A stretch of DNA of 64,000 nt from UBA6163 sp041753075 (GTDB lineage Bacteria; Planctomycetota; Planctomycetia; Pirellulales; Pirellulaceae), in NCBI GenBank assembly GCA_041753075.1, contig JBGSVE010000010.1, forward strand, positions 1 to 64,000, read 5' to 3'. The notes under the pieces are model-generated. The model was not told the DNA's origin. It did not search any database and was given only the letters and a program-made list of their open reading frames with translations. Below are positions 58,001-64,000 of the stretch, in pieces (the stretch's first letter is position 1; every line of letters begins with the position of its first letter). The position numbers were made by a program, and so were the translations under genes.

Positions 58001-59091
58001 GGCAACGTTTCGGCGAAACGAAACACAACCTCGTTCGGTGAATTTCCGATCCCAACAAATCCGGGCTGGACCAATATGTCGGTCGCTCCGGTCAAATTCA
58101 ACGTCTGTGCAAAGCCGATGCGATTGCCCAACACCGTCGTTGTCGGACCCGACTCGACCAGCGCCGTCACGATCTGTGACGCTTCGGGATTGCTGTTGAT
58201 CGCGGTCAATAATTGCGCGACAGTCGTCTCGTTGCCGGCGTTGCTGTTGATCCGCACGGTCACTTGGCGACCGTTGACAAGCACCAACGGATTGGCTGGT
58301 CCGCCGGCGTCGGCGCGTTGCAAAATGATTTGCGTATTACGGCCCACCGCGCCGCTGGTTGCCGCCACGAACCGAACGCGTAGGGTGTTGTTGGTGCCCA
58401 AATCGGAGACCGCATCGGCGGCATTGGCACCGACCAGGGTCACCGCTGTGCCCGCCGGGACCGCAGTGCCCAACGCAAACGCCGTCGGACCGCTGACCGA
58501 GAAAATTTCCAAGATCGCGCTGAGCTGGGCATTGGCGGTGCTGCCCGACGTTAGCGCCACCAGATCGCGGACCTGAGTCGGCCGCGCTGGGTTGCTGTTC
58601 AAATCCAGCGTGATCACATTGCCCGCAATCGTGACCAGCGGCGCTCCCGAACCGGGACGCGAACTGCTGGTGAATTGAATCTGCAATCCTTCGCCCGCCG
58701 AACCCGGCTGGACGGCGCGAAATTCGAGCAACACGGCGCTGTTGGTGCCCAAATCGCTAGTCGCTCGAGCGGACTCGAACACCGCATCGTCACCGGCTCG
58801 CGTGACCTGAATACCGACCAATGTCGCCGGATCAATCGCGGCGTTGTCGTCAAACCGGAATACCAGTTCGCGCGGCGACGAGTTCAGAATTGACCCGTCA
58901 AACAACAGCGATCCATCGTTGGGTTGAATGCCGACCAGGCTGGGGCCGGCCAGTAAATGCCGCTGTTCGAGCGTTTGCAATAACGAACGACGGTCCTGCC
59001 GCCGACGTTTTTGGCGAAGTCTGGCGAACAAGCCTTTACGAGGCTTGCCAAAGTCACCCGACGCTTGAAAATTCGATTTGCCGATGGACAT
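43006..59091 (-). CDS. Giant secreted dockerin protein (5361 residues)
   Basis: The ATG at 59091 is supported by an AGAAGAGG ribosome binding site; a frame from 59193 would add 34 residues. The protein has LEQRHLLAG after a basic leader. In order follow repeated FlgD/flagellin-like modules (INSNAGNETTVAQLLTAIN), a zincin-like region without HExxH (56.85-57.28 kb), a pre-peptidase C-terminal (PPC) domain (DVDLFRFSLRETASVSI...SAGNYLIGISASG, about 56.0-56.4 kb), right-handed beta-helix segments (ITAPFRDLGAAVAAARPGQTI; GDWGGIDIRS; GDWGGIYVG), further PPC and beta-propeller-like parts, a GEVED domain (DYGDAPAPY...DGDDDDGVAL, about 43.7-44.1 kb) and a C-terminal dockerin pair (43.3-43.6 kb). It is a surface or matrix protein, one of the very large ones even for planctomycetes. 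Confidence 0.88.
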   Translation of the reverse strand: MSIGKSNFQASGDFGKPRKGLFARLRQKRRRQDRRSLLQTLEQRHLLAGPSLVGIQPNDGSLLFDGSILNSSPRELVFRFDDNAAIDPATLVGIQVTRAGDDAVFESARATSDLGTNSAVLLEFRAVQPGSAGEGLQIQFTSSSRPGSGAPLVTIAGNVITLDLNSNPARPTQVRDLVALTSGSTANAQLSAILEIFSVSGPTAFALGTAVPAGTAVTLVGANAADAVSDLGTNNTLRVRFVAATSGAVGRNTQIILQRADAGGPANPLVLVNGRQVTVRINSNAGNETTVAQLLTAINSNPEASQIVTALVESGPTTTVLGNRIGFAQTLNLTGATDILVQPGFVGIGNSPNEVVFRFAETLPDDTYQVEIFGTGAQPLANVNGDAFNNGVSTSQRFNINLGPQVLAVVPEPIRRNASNALTPEVGIIEVHFNNDALSVATAQNPAFYQLIFNDDAVTANRQQIVNPTSVSYDRSTNIARLTFAGPLTRLPNGSGGFLTGAARLRIGTSQTIPSAPQNVSVGADPGDAASGAQALGDLSATNTSGIRAVRLQSEVRNVVDYDLEFPGADAAGVRSIRPEDPSRLLRTVPLDYFRQGADSVNGISTIQYDFVSSFQGGTANNPGVTNFNLISEQQKERVREVLSLFSEYLGVQFIERPSGAASSAFFSIAVGELSGADPTVQSEPGGLAVATRDRNLDGVADLVVMDFRDFEQSNDDQFGGEFFRGAMLAIGQLLGYGYADGLPQPVTQSTSFVFNRARGEVALGTNPSALFEILSVNSADTNLIRFVNFAVDPNAGNALPIVGRVGNTITVTLSSNVANPSTAADVVAAINTSPASASQIVATQLRGAATAAIGLTTVATSAELLVSSNEPSYPSVSDIINGQYLYRPDSTDVDLFRFSLRETASVSIQTFAERLLDASLLDTQLRLYREDGATGSFVEVAQNDDYFSNDSLIEMQLSAGNYLIGISASGNNNYNPVIPGTGFGGRSQGNYELRITTSTDNNSGIRDTTNVLLDGDADGTPGGVFDFWFLPSNQNNSIYVDKAATTAGSGTITAPFRDLGAAVAAARPGQTIRVVANGGADGRIETLADNLSYQIGFTNNGVALPDGSTLNVPQGVQLVIDAGVIFKLRGSRVGVGSTAPLLDRSDASIQVLGTPSLVTSSGSLARDSFGEVIPGSVYFTSFNDSSIGNGNTTAVTPAPQPGDWGGIDIRSDLDFVDSNRRNRENEGVFLNHIQFADIRYGGGRVSVDGRQVAVAPVDLALTRATIINSHISLSADAAIAATPDTFAETRFDEPFFQQNGAFTPTVHRVGPEIHGNTIVDNTVNGLFIRVATRTGDILQPLTSQARFDDTDIVHVLTENLQVQGTAGGPIAPSQAPSSLAISIVPSVGGGQVAAGTYVYRLSFSSATSESSASATTVPVTLAATGQIVLSQLPIVPLGGGFTQRRLYRAMVADDGTVSPFVRVATLNGTDTTFTDVAASGTIAIPAETDRLVARLDASLKVDPGTIIKIGGARIDVTFGADFIAEGTANDRVVITSLSDKRFGAGGSFDTNSDPPDVEVTAGDWGGIYVGFTSSASIDNAVIAGGGGTTRVEGGFASFNVLEVHQGTLRLANSRLERNADGRGFIDVNEPERVGRSANASGTVFVRAAQPIISGNDFIDGQGPVATFDINSLVWNEVTDTGRSRGVVDKFASIGNSGPLISQNRLQNNSLNGIEVRGGEVATEVVFDDVDVVHIVRDTIEIPNQHIYGGLRLESDARGSLVIKFQNTAAVAATLTTPAIPARTAGIVAGGSLGTATRQFVDIADRIGGSLQVVGHPDFPVVLTALADDTIGAGFSPLGQQAVDTDNNGIRQTTLTSDTDTVPPPPLLPLGPQFDRTDREVDNGTTIDNDVDPNNLGFFQATPIAGGEVTNISVTGIQVNNGTLLAQQNFQFLNTTLVDIDRVINGILTIQPPPIRLSASTIVQPATLISPDRVRSTGLIDLLVAGDQQLAWTAETFFVNNRASLFTTLNFSTVDGGSFAAPRAGTTNRVANINIINYLDVGIGAAADDVLYSVGTPGASDFRSYIIDGATGVGFSQGGVYTNDGINQINANYLGWAADDATRLLNTINAENSAFTPAGTIDVLLPLNPAFPPFANSTGGRGPGDVGTAFAWSLSINENRSRVTSLVEWLPSDPANPAPITLPPSVDGVGSWNGITIREAANDRNVSSGSESETRLATLGDSNRIPSQSQFLGELAPNPQSGDENRRLGFLIDGSILVASDVDVYSFIGQAGTQVWLDIDRTDLGLDAVVELIDANGVTLVLSDDAIAESRGDINRLVPDAARFSPTNARSLNLLPVAAGSPTSAFQDQYSTNPRDPGMRLVLPGLPGQRNIYHVRVRSSNAADSSNRASLTNPAAVLGGLTTGNYQLQIRLGETDETGGTQIRYADVRFAVNGVQVIGAPLHSPLVGDEFETLGNNETINNAQPLGLFDVAVDLSVTSALGPLASDRLAKSVGGVLSGATDVDWYRFDVNYQNITRDSAALYLSTIFDIDYADGFARSDVAVYVFNGAGQLILVGGDSNIADDQPTGLNGTNNSDLARGSGGTRDPYIGAAELAEGNYFIAVVNQSQVPQVFDQFTAAAALNPLLRLEPIDSVTRIVEDRIDSTGGGTATQPTTLLFNGEASTIPFTLNDVILYTLTGNSVGLANPFTGQSFGNVGPSAGIFNDFAFLPNGELFGYSLPSTLVNQDLDAAYSYFLINSEDGSRTNLGMSGLETFHAALDQMGMRTVVDSDDGLQVEGIAFASNTRGYLVGNRPINRNLPINGVPATVQNAYFQNIIYAFDPQTGAITGLGSPNRQVRTVGTLMIDERADGAGTQIRERGFIETGTGTSQPIGNQLVVPGATRVSSDGTATPTIDDGDAFVLRAGAQALRIELDSGPIINFTPNPATGAFAIDGTVFSLTSPAGTVVYELDTGATITIDAATVLDGASVTIEDSAGTRRVFEFDSNAARINPAAISVPFVVGSSSVVLAQSLAAAISSADFLADGFATPGQGRVGLSGESLTVAPTVAGSGLAVVGAAGSTDPLANIIRVREDFSGAQLAQAVAAATGGAVAGNLVNYRSVTAGNLANLTANGLARQTGTNGVTSGSTSVRFLVSDTPAAIAIRITQAVNGSTTIQSAGVSAASSGSIVTFTGATLNGADGTVDPSFSLASVPPGGIVRGLATIGTALYAVSDLGGLYVVNNPGAAVQGPIGQYVSTATDLLGLNFTGLSAGPQSIPSLLDPFGQPLLFGVTSQGDVYAFDRLGRLQPVFAGGATSVNIGAGQRGIDFSTLDFNLFHVSTRRSADAGHGINATDNGTRRSTNGGASYYFGAETTDADIITNAGTSPFAVARQDGQGVRNTYNFPGGAKGAIESNPFSLEGYSSADLPTLYFNYFLDTEDFNSVDPTSPARDAFRVYAIAENGVEHLLTTNNLALRPSSLFDDEFDDPTLSTNPALAALYADNIDVEVQPTFDSTNSWRQARVSLEDFAGQANLRLRIEFSTGASFGDGTLGLRTVAGASLIDGQTFSVGGQTFEIDLGATLSVPSGNQISTLYSRPTSTAATRVVAIVGGVTYVLNDGNRTINPGEVDVRVLLPGDTPLPTLSSDLIATRLAAAIRTNGVPTALVPLVASVEPNDELSLATQIPATSGNVTISGSSMLESNGDVDLYRVDVPAGATLTVSMAATVAGSLVSNVRLFDTNGNALNPTAVISNTATFVATSAQTVVIGFSSNSNVNYNPLVAGSGDPGVAGTYTATINIAADVRVVQSGSRLQITGGITASGGADGLVVAAGSPGAAGIAVVVDTSMTAEQVAIEVQRAIARQFSSGITSAYPIFGTSITLAGLAVDSAGPFAVSGSRSSDIFGSTGRTRAVNNNFEGLYIDDFIIGFAERGELVTGSVANSVFTTDTSPTLTSPISPTSATVSGSYQLEIRDASEYVNSATASPFRTFDTNTRLSTGVSVRVQPAAAIVDGATFQISDGVSTVTFEFDLESAPGVGTGVSPGRVRIGIPAGGTLAADDDGTVAVAQAIIAAINGPSVRSLIDIAAVAADGVDSLGNPIIDIFGELIILDPSSVLAGVSQLNLRGDQNRDRTEQGIILIENSRFVFNADAGIDLIHDSQSRATGVDQADSTPNVVAYPRNLVELNSQRLVPGVVVQSNILAFNQNAGVRITGLANSTNANTTSAANPVAFDRIVNNTIVGGVISSGTSVDPATFAGIDFPGGAISFADEVVNFTAGTGVSGTFANQAAVIGAPDGPGRGAEPIDGTTTLSLGSGGVLTVQFTDNLLTGSGDARPDLVIFETGEIESVRVEVSRDGVTYFNVGILGGVSNTIDLDAFNFGAQDRFAFVRLTDLRQGTATSGPVGADIDAIGALSTAPTDIYLPGSQGIVVRQNAAPTILNNVVANSQTGVAIDTTSSLTVLGGTTYYRNAINGRDSSVASLGTFADVLPTSLELFVDPTGLVFAPRAGTPIIDASIDSLEDRASLAVVRGAIGLPPSPIIAPTLDINGQLRVDDPTVESPDGVGERVFKDRGAEDRADLVGPRAILLAPRAGDFGNQTETRGNVLDAFDIQLIDGIAPADPAPGVGIDDSSVNSSVILLTEDGRTLVEGVDYRFGYDASNNIIRLTPIAGIWKDNSTYVVRLLDASDSVLLFGPGADLADGAVTTLLTTTGQLVDFEAESGVRVDVDTLAVVGGFDGQVLTIFNGIVAVNFEINTNLVVSATSIPVTVAATASATQVAAALALAINAAGINVTANSSGAALQLLGTSPLVTASSPTPAATIFAVSGAIGTRVGFGIQIPADGAAVSATVADGQTFVIRRGATLVRTFEIDFSGGVSTPGAIAITTGVNPTLDQLADAIVRAVGGAGLGLAPTNAGAGRVVLGGDANYSLDVSTTVLTQLGRAGQGPSVAVPVPVGGTAEQVAIAYAAAITGANLPGVSASVVGERVILNGVSAVSGVNALPLPIIRDEVGNLLQSSGTNGRTELTIFVGGGSDYGDAPAPYLSLDAAGGPRHIVDRGLTLGEIISPDADARLNDGDDDDGVALVGSAASGFQANFTVDVRSDGRAFFLDAWVDWNRDGVFAASEVTRFRSANSPGTLPIVGAGVNTITINVPAGVTNGSTFARFRLSEVSGLGPNGLAASGEVEDLQILVQSNPFQNPIDSTDVNRSGATTPVDALNIINLIAQFNRNGGSGTSIPLNPVPPFMTDILNGRFLPDTNGDGFVRINDALRVINEIEDRRRASRTNRPSGEGEGFVALSNGLLASPLTAATEPGFAQDRSEELLPVAAVQAIATPAVIAKTSVFDLPQLAAMDDVIADLAGEDRPAASGNQSSAVDLVFSGLGAGL

Positions 59092-59637
59092 CCACCAACC
59101 TCTTCTAAACCCACTAGGGGCGGTTATTGCTGGGAAAACTGCGTGTTTTTTTCGATGACACCGCCAAATCGGGCCACCGCACCGACGCTTCAAATCAAGT
59201 TGCCAGTTTCGATCAAAAGCGTGTTAATTTGGATAAGACAGGTCACCTGGGGGCCTTTGTTTGGCCGCCCTGTAGTGTAATTCGAGCGGCCATTGAATCA
59301 ACGAAAATCGCTGTCACAACAGACTTTAGGTACACGTATGGGGGTTGTAAGGATCGCAGCGGGCGCACATCTCATCCGCGGTCTTGGACAAGTCGCTAAA
59401 GGCAAAAGTTCCCCCAGAATCGGCAATTGTAGAACGGTTGTCCCCAACCGTTTAGGGCGAGAATCCGCGGTTTTGCCCTGGACAGGAACGCCCAGTCGGT
59501 TAAATTTCCGCCAATTCAATTACCTTCGAGCGATGGATCCAGCGGGACCACTGCCAGGTCCCAATGCAATTTGCGGCGATCAACTCTTGACGCCTTGATG
59601 ATTGGTCCTGGAGCCGACGCTCCTAACCCAGAGACCA
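59092..59637. other. Intergenic region with palindromic repeats, no gene
   Basis: This gap between the divergent giant gene and the DEAD-box gene must hold both promoters. Short open frames here have no supporting signals. The only clear structures are two short palindromes, at 59433-59452 and 59610-59623 (GGAGC-CGAC-GCTCC). Confidence 0.5.
59433..59452. repeat. REP-like intergenic palindrome
   Basis: AACGGTTG-TCCC-CAACCGTT is a perfect inverted repeat. Phrases of the form GTAGAACGGTTGTCCCCAACCG are, from memory, common between genes in Rhodopirellula-type genomes. Confidence 0.6.
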
Positions 59638-61548
59638 ATGATGTCATTTTCACAACTCGGGCTTCCCGAGTCGATCGCTGCTGCTGCGCTCGCAGCCGGC
59701 TATACCGAAGCTACCTCGATCCAAGCCGAAGCCATTCCGGTCTTGCTCAGCGGCCGCGACCTGGTCGGTTGTTCGCAAACGGGCACCGGCAAGACTGCCG
59801 CTTTCGCCATGCCGTTGTTGGCCAAAGTCGACCTCGAACTCAAAACGCCGCAGGTGCTAGTCATGGCACCGACTCGCGAATTGGCGATCCAGGTTGCCGA
59901 GGCGTTTGAGCAATACGGTTCACAACTGAAGAAGCTGCGCGTGTTGTCGGTTTACGGCGGTGCGTCGTACCAACCGCAATTGGCCGCGCTGCATCGCGGC
60001 GTCCATGTCGTCGTCGGCACGCCCGGCCGATTGATCGACCATGTTAAATCGGGCGCTTTGGACCTGAGCAAAATCCATTCTTTGGTGCTCGACGAAGCCG
60101 ACGAAATGCTGCGAATGGGATTCATTGACGATGTGAAGTGGATCCTTACGCAAGTTCCCGCCGAGCGTCAAATCGCGTTATTCTCCGCGACAATGCCCGG
60201 TCCGATCCGCGATATCGCGGAATCATACCTGCGAGATCCGCACTCGATTACGGTCGAAAAGTCGCAAAAAATTGCCCAGACGATTCGCCAGCAACAAGTC
60301 GTCGTCTCGCCCAAGCACAAGGTCGAGATGTTGGCCCGGATTCTTGAACTCGAAGAAACCGACGGCGTGATTGTGTTCGTCAAGACCAAGATCGGAACCG
60401 TCGAATTGGCGGAACGTTTGGTCCAGCGTGGCTTCAACGCCGCACCGCTCAACGGCGACATTGCCCAGACGCAGCGTCAGCGGACGGTTGAGAAATTGAA
60501 AGAGGGAGACATCGATGTGCTCGTCGCAACCGACGTCGCCGCCCGCGGATTGGATGTCGATCGCATCAGCCATGTGATCAATTACGACATGCCGCACGAC
60601 CAAGAAGCCTACGTTCACCGGATCGGTCGCACGGGCCGAGCCGGACGCGAAGGTGCAGCGATTTTGTTGGTCACACCGGCGCAGCGAAACATGGCGCGGT
60701 CGCTGCAAAAGGCGACCGGCCAATCGATCACGCAAGTCGAAGGCCCATCGATTGACGCGATCAATGCCAAACGCGGTGAAGGTTTCAAACAACAGATCAC
60801 ATTGGCATTGCAAAGTCGCCAACTGGACACCTTCACAACGATGATCACGCAGTATTGCGATGAAAGCGGCAAGTCGCCCGCCGAAGTCGCTGCCGCGATC
60901 GCGGTGATGCACCAGGGCAAGCGTCCGTTCTTTGCGCGTCCGATCGAAGACGATTCATCGCGACCGCGTCGCGAGTCGTTTGACTCGCGCACGTCGTTCG
61001 AGTCCCGCCCGTCGTTTGAACCGCGCTCGTCGTTTGAACCCCGCAGCGGCCAAGACGGTCGCGGCCGCCGCGAGTTTTCCAGCCGTGAGTTTGTTCCTCG
61101 CGAGCATCGCGAATCGACTCGCGAACAGGCCAGCCGGGGGAATGCGAACATGACGCGTTATCGCGTCGAAGTGGGTCGCGAACACGGCGTCCAACCCGGC
61201 AACTTGGTCGGTGCCATTGCCAACGAATCGGGCCTCAGCGGCACCGAGATTGGCAAGATCGAAATCTACGATCAATACTCGGTCATCGGCTTGCCCGAAG
61301 GCATGCCACCAGCCGTATTTGATGCGTTGCGCAGCGCTTGGGTCTCCGGCCGTCAGTTGCGATTGTCGTTGGCCGACAAGAGCGGTCATCGTGCTGTCGC
61401 CCATGCCGGTGCGGCGGATCGCAAGCCACCGCGCAGTAGCGCCGGGCACAAAGCCGCTGGACACAAACGGCCTACCGGTGGCAAGCCCGTGGTCATCAAG
61501 CCAACGGGCATCAAGAAAGGCAAGTTCGCCAAGAAGGCAACGTCGTAA
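59638..61548 (+). CDS. deaD: DEAD-box RNA helicase with DbpA-type RNA-binding domain
   Basis: A 636-residue ATP-dependent RNA helicase of the CsdA/DeaD type, acting in ribosome assembly and mRNA turnover at low temperature. It shows the Q motif (FSQLGLPESIAAAALAAGY...IQAEAIP), AQTGTGKT-type Walker A (SQTGTGKTAAF), PTRELAIQV, TPGRLIDH, DEADEM, SATMP, VATDVAARGLDVDRI and HRIGRTGRAGREG. A linker rich in Arg, Ser and Phe (about residues 430-500, with repeated SRPSFEPRSSFEPR) precedes a DbpA-type RNA-binding domain (YRVEVGREHGVQPGNLVGAI, ending LRLSL) and a Lys-rich tail. Two adjacent ATGs at 59638 and 59641 fit; earlier frames add only a non-conserved leader. Confidence 0.93.
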   Translation: MMSFSQLGLPESIAAAALAAGYTEATSIQAEAIPVLLSGRDLVGCSQTGTGKTAAFAMPLLAKVDLELKTPQVLVMAPTRELAIQVAEAFEQYGSQLKKLRVLSVYGGASYQPQLAALHRGVHVVVGTPGRLIDHVKSGALDLSKIHSLVLDEADEMLRMGFIDDVKWILTQVPAERQIALFSATMPGPIRDIAESYLRDPHSITVEKSQKIAQTIRQQQVVVSPKHKVEMLARILELEETDGVIVFVKTKIGTVELAERLVQRGFNAAPLNGDIAQTQRQRTVEKLKEGDIDVLVATDVAARGLDVDRISHVINYDMPHDQEAYVHRIGRTGRAGREGAAILLVTPAQRNMARSLQKATGQSITQVEGPSIDAINAKRGEGFKQQITLALQSRQLDTFTTMITQYCDESGKSPAEVAAAIAVMHQGKRPFFARPIEDDSSRPRRESFDSRTSFESRPSFEPRSSFEPRSGQDGRGRREFSSREFVPREHRESTREQASRGNANMTRYRVEVGREHGVQPGNLVGAIANESGLSGTEIGKIEIYDQYSVIGLPEGMPPAVFDALRSAWVSGRQLRLSLADKSGHRAVAHAGAADRKPPRSSAGHKAAGHKRPTGGKPVVIKPTGIKKGKFAKKATS

Positions 61549-61583
61549 CGTCACCAGTAGGCAGTAAGACGATGGTTTCCTAA

Positions 61584-61596
61584 GGACCGAAGGTCC
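61584..61596. repeat. Short intergenic palindrome after the helicase gene
   Basis: GGACC-GAA-GGTCC lies 36 bp after the stop, in a phrase (ACCGAAGGTCCGGCAATT) that I remember as recurring between planctomycete genes. It may also act as a weak terminator. Confidence 0.45.
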
Positions 61597-61839
61597 GGCA
61601 ATTTACCTAGCTGGGTTTCCGAACACCGCTGGCGTCGATACTGCCCAACGGTTCTTCACGCCCCGCTTCGCTGCAACGCGGCGGCTAAAACCGCCATGTT
61701 TGCTAATCCGTGACGCGGCGGAGTTCCCGCTGCGGATTCTGCGGCACGGTCGATGTATGATTGGCAGCGGTCGCGATCGGCATTATCGTCGCGGTTAGGC
61801 GGTGTTACCTCACCAACCCATTTTGCGAAACTGGTACCG

Positions 61840-64000
61840 ATGACGATTCGCGTCGCGCTGCATCACAAGACTGACTATCACTATGACCGTTTGATCACGC
61901 TGGGCCCGCAACAAGTACGGTTGCGTCCTGCCGTTCACGCGCGCACGCCGATCGAGGCCTACAGTCTGCGGGTCAGCCCCGCGGAGCACTTTGTCAACTG
62001 GCAACTTGATCCGCACGGCAACCCCGTCGCACGCTATGTCTTCAACAAGCCGACCGACCATTTCACCATCACCGTTGACTTGATTGCCAACATGACGGTG
62101 ATCAATCCGTTCGATTTTTTTGTCGAAGAATCGGCGGAAAAATTTCCCTTCGAGTATTCGCGTGACCTGATCCGCCAACTCGGTCCTTGTCTTGATATCG
62201 AATCGAGCAGACCTGAAAACGCAGCGACTGTGTTGCTTGATGCGTGGGTCGAATCGTTGCCAAAATCGTCGGGGCGAACGACTGACTTTCTCGTCGAAGT
62301 CAACACTCGCTTGCAACGCAAGATCGCGTACCTGGTGCGCATGGAACCGGGCGTGCAGGCACCGGAGGAGACGTTGCAATTGGGCAGCGGTTCGTGTCGC
62401 GATTCGGCGTGGTTGCTGGTCGCGACGTTGCGGCGAATTGGCTTGGCCGCGCGGTTTGTTTCCGGCTATTTGATCCAGCTATCCGCAGACCAAGAGGCGC
62501 TCGATGGACCTTCGGGCCCCGAGAAAGACTTTTGCGATCTGCACGCTTGGGCCGAAGTCTATTTGCCGGGTGCCGGTTGGATCGGCATGGACGCAACCAG
62601 CGGGCTGTTCTGTGGCGAGGGTCACATTCCGTTGGCCTGCACGCCGGAGCCGCGCGATGCCGCACCGATCAGCGGTGGACTCGATCCGTGTGAGGTCGAG
62701 TTTCATCACGAAATGACGGTCCGCCGTGTTCACGAAGATCCGCGAGTCACCAAGCCGTATAGCGAAGAGCAATGGCAACGCATCCTTGCGCTGGGCGATC
62801 AAGTCGACGAGCAGCTTGTCGCTGATGATGTGCGATTGACGATGGGCGGCGAGCCCACGTTTGTATCAATCGATTCGATGGATGATCCGCAGTGGACGAC
62901 GGAGGCCGTTGGGCCTGACAAGCGAGTGCTGAGCAACGTGTTGTTGTTGCGTTTGCGAGACCGTCTGGCTCCCGGTGCGCTGCTGCATTACGGCCAAGGC
63001 AAATGGTATCCCGGCGAATCGTTGCCGCGTTGGGCGTTGACGTGCATGTGGCGCAAAGACGGTGTGCCGATTTGGAATGATCCCCAGTGGATCGCCGATG
63101 AAGGACGCAACTACGGATTCACACACGAAGACGCCGAGCGATTCGTGACTCACTTGGCGCGAAACCTTGGCGTCACCGCGAAGGCACGATTCCCGGTCTA
63201 CGAAGACGTGTTTCATTATTTATGGAAGGAGAACCGGTTGCCGGTCGACGTCGATCCCGCCGACCCACGGTTGTCCGATCCGAACGAGCGCGCGGGGATG
63301 ATGCGGGTGTTTCGCGGTGGTCTGAGCAATCCCGTTGGGTATGTGTTGCCCGTTCAACGTCAATGGTGGCAATCGCGCGACCTGGGCACGCGCGGTTGGT
63401 TTACGGGCCGTTGGCCAATGCGCTCCGAGAAGATTTTTCTGTTGCCGGGTGATTCACCGATCGGGTTGCGGTTGCCGCTGGACTCATTGCCCTACACCGG
63501 AGCCAGCGCCGCGGCGCTCTACACCGCACCGATGGATCCGACGGCACCGCGCGGCAATTTGCCGATGCCGCGACGCGTCGCCGATGGGCCCGTCCCAACG
63601 TTGGCAACACAAACACGTGGTCAACAAACGTCCCCGAAGGCTCCGCCACCTGGATCGCCCGACGGCAGTCGCACGTCGACATTCGGTCCGCAGACGATCA
63701 ACGAGCAAACGCTGCAAACCGAAAGCGAGCTCGATGATTCGCTTGATCTTGATCCGGAAGTCGACGAGCACTTGGTCGTGCGGACCGCGATTGCGATCGA
63801 ATGTCGCCACGGCAGGTTGTATGTGTTCATGCCGCCGACGCAACGACTCGAAGATTATCTGGACCTGGTCGAAGCGGTCGAAGAGACGTGCGAGCAACTC
63901 AAACTGCCGGTGTTGCTTGAAGGCTACATGCCGCCAAACGATCACCGCGTCGAGTATTTTAAAGTCACGCCTGACCCCGGCGTGATCGAAGTCAATACCC
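61840..64000 (+). CDS. Transglutaminase-DUF2126 protein, 3' end beyond the window
   Basis: The frame stays open from ATG 61840 for 720 codons to the window end. The N-terminus is a bacterial transglutaminase-like module (beta-rich start RVALHHKTDYHYDRLITLGPQQVRLRP, then GSGSCRDSAWLLV with Cys 186, DLHAWAEVYLPGAGW with His 235 and DATSG with Asp 251). From about residue 275 it is DUF2126, a predicted amidoligase family: DVRLTMGGEPTFVSIDSMDDPQW, RLRDRLAPGALLHYGQGKWYPGESLPRW and GFTHEDAERFVTHLARNLG. The usual full length is about 1100 residues, so roughly a third is missing. Such genes are usually linked with alpha-E, circularly permuted ATP-grasp and transglutaminase genes in a predicted peptide-synthesis system. 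Confidence 0.92.
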   Translation, partial: MTIRVALHHKTDYHYDRLITLGPQQVRLRPAVHARTPIEAYSLRVSPAEHFVNWQLDPHGNPVARYVFNKPTDHFTITVDLIANMTVINPFDFFVEESAEKFPFEYSRDLIRQLGPCLDIESSRPENAATVLLDAWVESLPKSSGRTTDFLVEVNTRLQRKIAYLVRMEPGVQAPEETLQLGSGSCRDSAWLLVATLRRIGLAARFVSGYLIQLSADQEALDGPSGPEKDFCDLHAWAEVYLPGAGWIGMDATSGLFCGEGHIPLACTPEPRDAAPISGGLDPCEVEFHHEMTVRRVHEDPRVTKPYSEEQWQRILALGDQVDEQLVADDVRLTMGGEPTFVSIDSMDDPQWTTEAVGPDKRVLSNVLLLRLRDRLAPGALLHYGQGKWYPGESLPRWALTCMWRKDGVPIWNDPQWIADEGRNYGFTHEDAERFVTHLARNLGVTAKARFPVYEDVFHYLWKENRLPVDVDPADPRLSDPNERAGMMRVFRGGLSNPVGYVLPVQRQWWQSRDLGTRGWFTGRWPMRSEKIFLLPGDSPIGLRLPLDSLPYTGASAAALYTAPMDPTAPRGNLPMPRRVADGPVPTLATQTRGQQTSPKAPPPGSPDGSRTSTFGPQTINEQTLQTESELDDSLDLDPEVDEHLVVRTAIAIECRHGRLYVFMPPTQRLEDYLDLVEAVEETCEQLKLPVLLEGYMPPNDHRVEYFKVTPDPGVIEVNT

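Noticed and set aside
43216..58576. Many frames of 100-450 codons antisense to the giant protein gene
   Set aside because: All have low-complexity Arg-rich or Pro/Ala/Ser-rich composition, no ribosome binding sites and no domains, while the leftward frame is continuous and has recognisable domains throughout.

Overview
The window looks like a chromosome segment of a planctomycete, probably of the Pirellula/Rhodopirellula type. The reasons are the very large secreted proteins that start with an LE(Q/S/K)R.LL(A/M) signature and carry dockerin repeats, a DUF1559 prepilin-like protein, short palindromic intergenic repeats, and a moderate-to-high GC content.

Positions 1 to about 25.9 kb form a mobile or defence-type island. 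Its right edge is a tyrosine recombinase (24492-25769) lying 170 bp from the 3' end of a tRNA-Leu(GAG) gene, which is the usual arrangement of an integrated element. From left to right the island holds: a cut-off leftward gene; a MerR-like regulator divergent from a ParB-like protein; a two-gene operon of a degenerate helicase-like protein and a reverse transcriptase whose active-site box reads YVDN; a run of hairpins just after the reverse transcriptase; a protein with an N-terminal DUF123 (Uri/GIY-YIG-like) domain; a fusion of an SF2 helicase with a complete Amidoligase_2 domain; a secreted-protein pseudogene; two very large STAND NTPases with PD-(D/E)xK-like N-termini (Avs-like), separated by a GT2 glycosyltransferase; and about 2.5 kb of decayed DNA with an ankyrin-repeat remnant and frameshifted genes.

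A related palindromic element (AGACA-N3/4-TGTCT followed by GGTA...ACCC and a second half-site) occurs three times, at 105-149, 1932-1980 and 6685-6734, each time upstream of a gene start. It links the left-edge gene, the helicase-like/RT operon and the helicase-amidoligase into one apparent regulon. This is the best candidate in the window for an undescribed system.

Right of the tRNA, 26.1-28.7 kb is ordinary chromosome: queG (epoxyqueuosine reductase) followed by a fetA/fetB-like ABC exporter pair. A secretory cluster follows at 28.9-34.8 kb: a DUF1559 pseudopilin, a Cys-rich secreted peptide, an anchored protein of unknown function, a C39-like/rhodanese membrane protein, a MauE-like DoxX protein and an ArnT/PMT-like glycosyltransferase. 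It ends at an internally deleted IS4-type transposase.

The stretch 35.3-59.1 kb is almost entirely three leftward giant or large secreted dockerin proteins (1498, 780 and 5361 residues) plus a small translationally coupled partner. The last part carries a DEAD-box RNA helicase with a DbpA-type RNA-binding domain and a transglutaminase-DUF2126 protein that runs off the window end.
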